DNA from: Rachicladosporium sp. CCFEE 5018
Lineage: Eukaryota; Ascomycota; Dothideomycetes; Cladosporiales; Cladosporiaceae
Direction: 5' to 3'
DNA: 64,000 bases
NCBI GenBank assembly: GCA_002077045.2
Contig: KZ111155.1
Span: 82,455 to 146,454 of the forward strand
Position 1 is the stretch's first letter, and each line of letters starts with the position of its first letter. The position numbers were made by a program, and so were the translations under genes. Of this stretch, positions 56,378 through 64,000 are shown piece after piece. A model generated the notes under the pieces. That model had not been told where the DNA came from, searched no databases, and was given only the letters and a program-made list of their open reading frames with translations.

Positions 56378-58268
56378 TCACGCCTCAGTGGCAGTCTTAG
56401 CCGGCGCCTCAGTCGTCTTAGCATCCCCATCCACAACCGCATCAAGAACCTTATCTCCACCATCGCCCTTCTCAGCCGTGGCTTCGGGAACAGCAGCGGG
56501 CTCAGCAGTCTTTGGCTCCTCCGTAGCAGCCTCCTCGACCTTCTTCTCGACCTCATCAGCAGCAGTCTCAGCCTTCTCCACGACCTTCTCCTCACTCTCC
56601 TTCGACTCCTCGGTAGCAGCAGCAGCAGCCGTAGAATCACCATTCGTAGCCGGCGCCTTCTCCTCAGCAGCAGCAGCAGCAGCCTTCCCACCGCTCTCTC
56701 CACCGTCAGCCTCCATGCGCTTGTTCCATGTCTCAAGCAGCTGCGCGCTGCGAGTCTTGAAGTTATAGTCCTCCTCCTTGGGAATGAACGTAAGCTTCAC
56801 AACAGCCTTCAAAACCTTATGAATCTTCGTGGTGCGAATGATCGAAGGCTCCAGGTTATCGTACTTTTCCAGCTGGCTGAAGAAGTCGGCCATGCCGGAC
56901 ATCTCTTCTTCCTTTGGTGCGGCGTCGCGTGCGAGAAAGCCCTTCTGGAGTCTGTGGCGGAGGTAGAGGATGGCTTTCTCGCGCTGCTCAAGCCGCTCAG
57001 ACTCGGTGAGCTCTTTCTTCTCCTCGACGGCTTCTTCTTCTTTGGGAGCTGTGACCTTCTTTTTCGGCTTTGCGGTGGAAGCCTTCTTCGTAGAGGCAGC
57101 TTCGCCGTTGGGCGTCTTTGGCGCGTTGATCTTGGTGACTTTGGGAGTCTTCTTAGCCTGCGCTGTATCAGTTCTGTGCAGTCAATCAAAACCGCTGTAA
57201 TTCATGCTTACCTTCACCTCACCGTCACTCTCAGCATCCTTCTTGCGCTTCTTCGTCGACTTCGTCACATCCGCATCCTCCATCTCAACATCCTCATCAT
57301 CTCCGCCCTTGCTCTTGCGCGGCGCCTTCTTCTTCTTCTCCTTGCCCTCAGCCTCCACATTCTCTTCGCCCTCCTTCTCCGCCTTCTCAGCAGCGCGCGC
57401 AGCGGCCTCTTCCTCCTTCTGCGCGTACTCTGCGGCAATTCTGGCAGTCTCTTCGTCGAAGTCGCGGAGGATCTTCTTGAAGTAGTCAAGCTCGTGCTTC
57501 TCGGTGGCGATGCGGTAGGCTTCTGTGAGAGCCTTGGTCATCTTGCCTTGTGGCTTGGTGTGGCACTCTTCGGGATCGAGTGGCTTGAGGGAGGAGTTGA
57601 TGAGCCAGACGCTGTTTGGTCAGTACCGTTTTCGGAGTGTGAAAGGTAACGAAGATACTAACAACTCGTTTGTGGCAAGGAACATGATGGGCCAAGTACG
57701 CTCCTTGACGTTCTTGCCACCCTCCTTGAAGTCGTCGCGGATGCTGCCATCTGGACGCGCAGCACTGACGGGACGCGAGGCGAGCAAGGGCTCAGGGATC
57801 ATGTCCTCGCTGCAAATGATGGATGGCCAAGGCGGGTAGCCCTTCAGCCTGGCCCAGTAGTAGTCTCCGGGCTTGCAGTCGAGGTTGAGTGTGGGCATTG
57901 ACTTCTTCCTGTTCAGCTTCTTCACCTTGTGTTCTGGCACGCCGCCTGTCGATTTCCTCTTCTTGTCCTTGCTGTTGCCATTTGTAGTAGGCGCGTCGTC
58001 GGTGGCAGCGTCACCAGGGCCCACAGCCGCCTCAGTCGTTTGCTCACCGTCAGGCGCGGTGACTTCTGTGGTGGCCTGCTTGCCGGCTATCTCTTCATCT
58101 TGCTTGGTGATAGGCGCCTCGCCCTCAGTCAAGGTAGTCTCGGCTGTGGCAGGTGCTGCAGCAGTCTAATCACATTGAGTCAGTATCGCCGGCGAGAGTG
58201 AGCGCGTCGACAGCACTGCCTACCTCTGGCGCCTCGACTGGGTCGGTGTGAGGAGCCGCGTCAGACAT
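56378..58268 (-). CDS. PWWP-domain chromatin protein with LEDGF/TFIIS-N-like helical domain
   Basis: Exons 58268-58224, 58165-57663, 57611-57212 and 57157-56378 give 575 aa. The PWWP fold is at about 112-185: KPGDYYWARLKGYPPWPSII and the later TWPIMFLATNEFVWL, formed across intron 2. Such domains bind H3K36-methylated nucleosomes. A charged Lys/Glu/Ala-rich linker with an NLS-like TKSTKKRKKD follows. A helical domain at about 364-465 (LTESERLEQREKAILYLRHR, FFSQLEKYDNLEPSIIRTTK, KIHKVLKAVVKL) resembles the LEDGF/TFIIS N-terminal type. The C-terminus is a low-complexity Ala/Glu tract with two GCT/GCA-rich alanine runs. S. pombe Pdp3-like and animal LEDGF/HRP proteins share this layout. Confidence 0.85.
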
Positions 58269-60632
58269 GGCGGTGGTGTTCTACGGTAGAGGGCGCGTTC
58301 GTGTGTATCGTGTGTCGTCTGTGAGTGACGTGACGTGCGCCGGTCCCAACGCGCAGTGCACGGTAGCAGTGATGTCGGCGGGGAGCAATGGTAGCAGGCA
58401 GGTGCTACTGACGGCGCGACGCGCTTGAGGGTGGTTGTAGCCGGGTGAGTAATGTCGAGGTGATGAAGTTGGTGTGGTGGAAGAAGAGAAAGAGTTTGGA
58501 GCGGAGGGAAATGGAGAGCTTGGAAAGACGCAGGGTCCGTGCAGACGCGGAAGGCACATCACCCTTGCGACTACGCATTGAAGTGAAGATACTCTTACCT
58601 GGCTGTGTTCCAGTGATGCTGAGGAGGATGAGCGAAGTGAGCCGTACAATCTCTGCCTCTCTATCTTCATATAACTCCCGTGGTTGTGGTGCAGAAGATT
58701 GCTCACCGTTCTTGGCGTTATTGGAACGTGGCGCAATTTGCGCCCGCCGAGAGCCGAAGCATCGTCGCAATCCCTCGGTGACAGGTAGAAGTCTGATGCT
58801 GACAACATCGTGGATTGACTCCACACGCGGCTCTCGATCACCTCGTCGTCCTTCTTGACAGCACAACCTATCCCGTATGTGTCTGCAGGCCTTGTGGGCT
58901 GTAGACGCTGGCTGCTGCTTGATGGCCAGATATTGCGTTCGGCAGGTACATCATGCGTGTGCCCCGCCCGGCATGCTTGAAGCTTCCAAGTTTCTCGATC
59001 AGCACGGGATTCGATGGCCTGACCGTGTGAGCATCTCGTCCTGGTCATCGCTTGAAATTGGCGATCTCATGGTATACCACATCTGAGAGGCGAATGTCAT
59101 GCTAGTTGTTCCAAACAGCTGTATATGCCAGCTCAGAGATGAGCGTGAGTCTCAACGTCACATTAGGTAGTTGGCAGCCAGTCCAGTCTCTGCAGTCGCA
59201 CAATCGCATCTTACTAGTCCAGGTCGCGCACACAGCTTCGATGCTAGGGCGCTACATGGCGGCAAGCGTGCGCGTGCATGCAGCCCAACCGCTGCAATAC
59301 GATCCAGCGACATCTTGATACTCTCATTGGGCTACGCACGGTCAGTAGAAATTCTGCTCGCCGCAAGAACTCGGAACAAAGGAGATAGAGGAAGGTCAAC
59401 TCCCTTAGCTAGGGTGCAGGCACGTCACAAGGCAAAGATGTTATCACGAACATTCCCATGTCCAGCAACCTTACAAGTATCTCCGTCCGTAAATTCCTGT
59501 AGGATTTAGCGTGCAAAGATCGTGCCCGGCAAATGTAACGTGGTCGAGGACCGCCGTTGACACCGATGGTGCTCCCGCGACTCATCCCCAGTGTGAACTC
59601 CGTCATGATGGCCCTCGAGCGGTTTCCCACCGTGTGGTATACCTTGCACGAGATTCGCTGATGAAATGTCGTGCATCCAGTCATTCGCGCTGGCTGTGAT
59701 CCTGCAACCCTCCTTCCAGCGATCTTCATATCGTGTATGCATACACAATCAATCATGCGGATGCCAGCGGCCACCCTGTCCCAGTGACCTATGGATCGCA
59801 TTATGCACGCTCCGGGCGCCTGATTGCTTGTGGAGTCCTCAAGTTGTGGTTCCAGGTATTGCGCTGAGCAACAACCCCTGGGCTTGATGATCCTGTGACT
59901 TCTTTCGCGGCTTTCTACGATCTTTCGTTGCCGCGCATCTTCATACACATCGTCGTTGCAATGTCGCAGATTGGGCTGAGGTCGATGAGGCTGGACCGGG
60001 TCTTCCAGGCATTCGTATGACAATCACAGTGCCATCTCGACAACGGCCTTCAGATGTTGCCAATGTACGTCTTCACAGTCGTTTCGTATGGGCGCTTACT
60101 AGATCACCAGCACGATGCTCTAGTCCACGGCGATGCGTGAAGGATGGCGAGTGTGCAGAGACTCACGAATTGGGAGGTCACACGTTTGTGCACGGGCCAA
60201 GTGTCGCTAATTCAAAGACATCACACATCGCTCGCTCGTACCGCTCCTTCCTTCCACCGGAACGAGATCGTTGATCTTGGAGCTGCAGGAGCGACCTACG
60301 GGGCTTTGCGGTAGTCTTCGATCGCTCTGAGACCATTTCGAGTCTGCCTGTCGCGCTGTGAGCCCGGTCGGTGCAATACAGACGCCGGCGGACGTCCGAT
60401 TTGATGACGCCGTGAACGGCGAACAAAGGCAGCTCTTGACTGGATATTTCCTATCAAGATATGTTGCTTGAGCTGCGGTAAACACATTCCTACCATCGTC
60501 GACTCTCTAAGTGGGCATTACGACGTTGATCGATCTTCTTTGTTTTATTGACCGCTCATGCTCCTGCCCAATCTTCTGCTCATGACAGCTGCCCTGAGAT
60601 CTATAGCATCAGCCTCTGCCAACATCACCAAA
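58269..60632. other. 2.4 kb gene-poor region; orphan open frames
   Basis: Largest gap in the window. The first part is the PWWP gene promoter; minus-strand frames there (up to 255 codons, 59048-58281) overlap a plus-strand frame and look compositional. A 204-codon minus-strand frame at 60023-59409 is long for chance but has no recognised features. No tRNA or repeat is seen. Confidence 0.4.
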
Positions 60633-61194
60633 ATGGCTCCCATCCCAGTCGCTCTCTGTGGCAAGAACCCGAACATGGCAAGCCGCTTCACCGACGCTAT
60701 GAACGATGAGTTCCATGGTATGCCCCGTCCCTGCACCAATTCCTGTCCTACCCAGCTGACCCATGTCCAGTCACCCACGTCTTCACCTCTGTTGGCGCCG
60801 TCTCTCACGAGCTCCCAGCGCTTCTCAAGGGCCAGTCGATCAAGCCATCGTCAGGCTTAGGCAGCAATTGCCACTCGGAGAAGTCTCAAGCTCCGAGGGC
60901 GATTATTGTCGGGGCTGGCTTTTCGAGGAGTGAGCTAGATGAGATGCGGAAGTTCGAGGGGTGCAAGGATATTCCTTGGTTGTATCCTGATCCAACGTAA
61001 GGCGAATTCCTACCTCGCTCGTAAGATGAAAATACTAACCTCTCGTCAGGAAAATGGCTGGAACTGGATTCAGGGCATTGTTCGGTGGTGACTTCATGAC
61101 CAGTGTGGTCAATCGGGCGAAGTCGACGATGCGTGAGCATGGTCTTGAGGAAGGCAAGGAGGACCAGGTGAAGCCGGATGTCTGGGGTTTCTGA
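60633..61194 (+). CDS. Small conserved fungal protein of unknown function
   Basis: Exons 60633-60717, 60771-60996 and 61050-61194 give 151 aa. The N-terminus is a strand-turn-helix (PIPVALCGKNPNMASRFTDA). It is followed by THVFTSVGAVSHELPALLKG, SSGLGSNCHSE, APRAIIVGAGFSRSELDEM and IPWLYPDP. The pattern of alternating strands and helices suggests a Rossmann-like fold, and uncharacterised fungal relatives share the VGAGFS and PWLYPDP phrases as I recall them. No catalytic residues can be named. Introns of 53 nt keep phase; the second has an ACTAAC branch. Confidence 0.7.
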
Positions 61195-61635
61195 TGTTGT
61201 AATGAGCTATCTGTGAGTATTGCCGTTCCGTACCAATTGAAGTCTCAAGCTCGTGACAACACGACTCTGCGATGTATTGCCACCCGCTAGAGATGCTAGA
61301 CCGGAAGCACAGTCCCGAATGTTGATCACTTCTTTGGCCTACCCCTTTGAACAGCACACTCTCCTACCGTTGATCCATAGGCAGGAGATTATGAATTGTC
61401 CATATGGGCAATCAACTAATGACGCAGGCCAGGTAAAGTCGCGACAATGCCCGACACTAAGTTCAGGCTCCAGCACCGCGTTTCGCGTTGTGCAATGTCG
61501 AAGCAGGCACGCCCGCCGAGCCTGCATTGACCGTATGCGCCGAGAACTATGATTTCTCGTTGTGCTCTACTTCCCACAAAGATCTCCGATTCTCTTTGAC
61601 ACTCAACACATCGACTAGCAAACACTACAGACAAG
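61195..61635. other. Intergenic, no gene seen
   Basis: 441 bp upstream of the 558-aa gene. The last 70 bp are C/A/T-rich leader sequence. Confidence 0.35.
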
Positions 61636-63312
61636 ATGGCCATCGACCAGCCCCACCCCGTCAAGACCCACACGGTCGCTCAGCTTGCGGACGCTGATGC
61701 AGACGACTACGTTATGGTGGCGAAGACGAAGGTTACCGACGCTGCAGACAGTGCGGACAAGACTGGGAAGGACGACGCTATGGCGCCTACTGTGCTTCCA
61801 CATGGCGATGACCTTTTCGACATGGCTATCAAGGACGGCGAGGAGGCATCAAGTGGCAAGCGCTTCAAGTCCGCCTCGGCCGTGCAAGTGCTATTGCCCG
61901 ACCCAGGTACCCCCCGTCTTACTACCAGGCCCGTCTTATCTGCTACGGCCAACATATCCGACACTGCCGTTGCTTCTACCACTCCCGATATCTCCAATGC
62001 CTCGACTATGCCAGGATCTTGGGACGCCCAGGCCGCCGCACCAGATAGCATCGGCAAGATGACGAGCGAAGATGCGGCGGCCGAGGCACCCATGCAGGAG
62101 TCGTGGGCAGTCGACACGGAGTCAACGCCCAGTCTCAAGCCAATCCACGACCCCCATGTGACTCCTGTCGTGCACCTTGCCAATGCGTTCTCCTGGCTAC
62201 CAGTCCTTGCCTTCGACGGACATTCTCGCAATGCCGCAGCTGCATTCCGCTACTTCATCACCGAGTTCATCAATGGCAAGTACCATGTCGACCTTGCAAT
62301 CAAGCGCGATACCTCCGATCTGGAGGGACAAATCCCGGGCATTGCGTTCTATATCGTTGAGGAATTTGGTGCCAAACTCTGGCCAGGCACTGCAGCTGCG
62401 GGTGAGCTCGATCCAGTGGTGGGAAACCTTGAGAAGTACCTTGAGGCTCTCTTCACCTACTCCAAGTCGCGCTCTGGCTCTGATCTGGGCTACGATCAGA
62501 AGCTCATAGATGTCCTTCGCAACCCGCTGCCGTCTTCAGGCAGATCGGAGACAGACGAGGCTGTTCGCGACTCCACCACAAACAAGCTATTGCAAGGGCG
62601 CAACCCGCATGAGGTTCTCAACGAAGCTTTCCATGCCTTGTGCGCATTTCCGCACGCCAAAATTGCGGGACACCATGCACCTAGTACATTCAAGCTGATG
62701 ACAACAACTTGGTGCAAGAGACACTTCCAGGCTGTCGATATCGATTGGGACGTACAGAACGCACATGACATGGACGAGCACGCTCCGCAGATTGCCCTCG
62801 CCTTTGTGCAGAAGCATCACGAAAATGTCTGGAGGGAGAAGGACGAAGGATTACTTGCATATCTCATCGCACCGCTGGAGCACTACCTTCGCGTCTTGTT
62901 CAGGGTCCCCGCAGAGGGACCCGAGACTACAAGCCCACCATCACCACCAGCCAGCGAGGCTGTGACCGAGAAGCCAGAGATGATCAGGTTCCCAATCCGC
63001 GCCTTCGACGCGTTCTCCTACTCCTCGCTGCCGCCACACCTTCGCAAACCTGCTCCGAAGACCGAGCAGTCTCAGTCCGTCACGCAAGAGGCTCCCGTCG
63101 CCGTTGTCGCCCCCAAGCCGAAACTCAACGAGCCCGGCAGTCTAGTTGGTCTCATGTGCACGGCTCCAGAATGCGACAAGCTGGAAGGTCACTACATCTT
63201 CGCGACGGGACAGTTGCTGCGCGAGCATCTTGAGATGGTGCATGAGTTCGATGAGGAGATGGCCAGGGAGTACACAGGGAAGTCGGCGGTTGTGCGCTGG
63301 GGGTATCCATGA
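61636..63312 (+). CDS. Unknown protein with duplicated helical domain and C-terminal zinc-finger-like motif
   Basis: 558 aa, single exon with good codon bias. I recognise no named family. Residues 1-175 are Ala/Asp/Thr-rich and probably disordered. Two similar segments follow, at about 202-274 and 350-422. Each has F-x-basic-aromatic start, an acidic turn (DLEGQIPGIAFYIVEEFGAK against DMDEHAPQIALAFVQKHHEN), a W, and an end of the form NLEKYLEALF against PLEHYLRVLF. A Pro/Ala linker leads to a C2H2-like motif: C508-x4-C513, H531-x4-H536 in LMCTAPEC and LREHLEMVHEFD. The protein is likely nuclear or nucleic-acid linked, but this is inference. Confidence 0.75.
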   Translation: MAIDQPHPVKTHTVAQLADADADDYVMVAKTKVTDAADSADKTGKDDAMAPTVLPHGDDLFDMAIKDGEEASSGKRFKSASAVQVLLPDPGTPRLTTRPVLSATANISDTAVASTTPDISNASTMPGSWDAQAAAPDSIGKMTSEDAAAEAPMQESWAVDTESTPSLKPIHDPHVTPVVHLANAFSWLPVLAFDGHSRNAAAAFRYFITEFINGKYHVDLAIKRDTSDLEGQIPGIAFYIVEEFGAKLWPGTAAAGELDPVVGNLEKYLEALFTYSKSRSGSDLGYDQKLIDVLRNPLPSSGRSETDEAVRDSTTNKLLQGRNPHEVLNEAFHALCAFPHAKIAGHHAPSTFKLMTTTWCKRHFQAVDIDWDVQNAHDMDEHAPQIALAFVQKHHENVWREKDEGLLAYLIAPLEHYLRVLFRVPAEGPETTSPPSPPASEAVTEKPEMIRFPIRAFDAFSYSSLPPHLRKPAPKTEQSQSVTQEAPVAVVAPKPKLNEPGSLVGLMCTAPECDKLEGHYIFATGQLLREHLEMVHEFDEEMAREYTGKSAVVRWGYP

Positions 63313-63526
63313 GCATGGAGTCTTGACAGTCAAGTAGCGACTGCTAGACGAAGGACATGGAGTAAGGGGGATGACGTAAGGAATGAGTGTGTTGCTCTGC
63401 GACAAAGCCTACTCTGATGGGCCATGAGCTCTTTCGCGGGTTCGCGTAGGCTGCAGCGGCCATAAGTAGAGCTTGATACTGCGTTATAAATGGTGTGTCA
63501 CTGCGAGATAGTCGTCCGGTAGCATG

Positions 63527-64000
63527 CTACTCGCTGAATTTGCCAGCCCGCACAGTATTGTCTCGAACGAAGTCGTTTGAGGTCGGACCGACATGAGAGT
63601 CCCCCGACTGTCTACTCGTGACCTGTGGTCTCGCCTGGCCGCGGAGATCGTAGCTACTTAGTCGGGTAAAGAGCGTTGTGCTTTCCTCCAGTATCTCTGG
63701 GAATGGATCTGAGCTTGCAAAGTCAGTCACCCCCGTGGGTGCATTGCTCCGCAATACTCCCAACGCGCCAATGCTGTTCCGGGAGACGATAGGAGGCAGT
63801 GCAGTAATGGCAGAGGTCTGAATCGGAGACAGTCGTCCAAGGCTGTTGTTGGGCAGGCTAGTACGTGGCCAGCGTGGTAGTCCTGCGCCAGGGACGGCAA
63901 AAGTCTCTGCTCTTGCAGCACGGCCCAGCGCTGCAATGTTCACCGAGTTCCTACGCTCGATGCGGCGCTCCTCTCGGACTCTTTGCCCATACGCAATGCG
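63527..64000 (-). CDS. C-terminal part of an unknown protein (runs off the right edge)
   Basis: 158 codons are open from the window end to a TAG at 63529-63527. The upstream part is basic and helical (QRVREERRIERRNSVNI). The rest is Ser/Pro/Thr-rich, likely disordered, and ends in TVRAGKFSE. No domain can be named. It could be the tail of a larger regulator whose main body lies outside. Confidence 0.5.
   Translation of the reverse strand, partial: RIAYGQRVREERRIERRNSVNIAALGRAARAETFAVPGAGLPRWPRTSLPNNSLGRLSPIQTSAITALPPIVSRNSIGALGVLRSNAPTGVTDFASSDPFPEILEESTTLFTRLSSYDLRGQARPQVTSRQSGDSHVGPTSNDFVRDNTVRAGKFSE

Noticed and set aside
56809..57189. Arg-rich 126-codon frame inside the PWWP gene
   Set aside because: It is the wrong frame of exon 4; the Lys/Ala/Glu-rich frame joins cleanly to both neighbouring exons.
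58281..59048. 255-codon minus-strand frame just upstream of the PWWP gene
   Set aside because: It overlaps an equally long plus-strand frame, has biased low-information composition (Ser/Pro/Thr-rich) and lies where the PWWP promoter and leader should be.
60633..60860. Single-exon reading of the small unknown gene ending near 60860
   Set aside because: It requires ignoring a perfect GT-AG intron; the spliced frame gives a longer, better-patterned protein.

Overview
The window reads as nuclear DNA of a filamentous ascomycete, most likely a Dothideomycete (inference). Genes are single and densely packed. They carry few, short introns, almost all 49-83 nt with GT-AG ends and CTAAC/CTGAC-like branch points. 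Typical fungal families are present: a Zn2Cys6 regulator of the Dal81/TamA type, an FlbC-type C2H2 factor, a DUF7707 GPI protein and a DUF3602 protein. I rebuilt exon structures by hand from splice signals and from family-level protein knowledge; no alignment or database search was run.

Layout, left to right. 0-1.3 kb: 5' part of an Ssb-type Hsp70 (minus). 2.1 kb: an intron-containing tRNA-Asn in a gene-poor stretch. 3.9-10.6 kb: Thr-rich secreted protein, Ctr copper transporter, ORC3, OPA3-like protein and a conserved unknown. 10.6-12.3 kb: a fungal multi-pass membrane protein interrupted by an in-frame TAA. 13.1-21.3 kb: LETM1/Mdm38, mitochondrial-type adenylate kinase, carboxypeptidase S-like peptidase with an in-frame TAG, and GARP subunit Vps53. 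21.7-32.8 kb: three small PHD-type proteins (two look broken), TamA/Dal81, polo-like kinase and FlbC. 35.1-39.2 kb: three neighbouring genes that together look like a UDP-rhamnose module (UDP-glucose 4,6-dehydratase, nucleotide-sugar transporter, 3,5-epimerase/4-reductase). 39.3-48.1 kb: Trm82, ribosomal protein P0, GNAT acetyltransferase, DUF3602 protein, mitochondrial phosphate carrier and CBS-domain protein. 49.1-50.3 kb: a frameshifted unknown gene. 50.6-58.3 kb: Ypt35-like PX protein, GPI-anchored protein, CitE/CLYBL-like lyase, D-2-hydroxyacid dehydrogenase and a PWWP/LEDGF-like chromatin reader. 58.3-64 kb: a 2.4 kb gene-poor stretch, a small conserved unknown, a 558-aa protein with an internal duplication plus a C-terminal zinc-finger-like motif, and the 3' end of a further gene.

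Most genes are housekeeping and unrelated to their neighbours. The exception is the 35-39 kb block, whose dehydratase and transporter share a 197-bp divergent promoter and whose third gene completes the sugar-nucleotide pathway. A second theme is gene damage: three genes carry one in-frame stop each, all explainable as a C-to-T change, and two more carry frameshifts. This fits decay of redundant copies, or base errors in the assembly.
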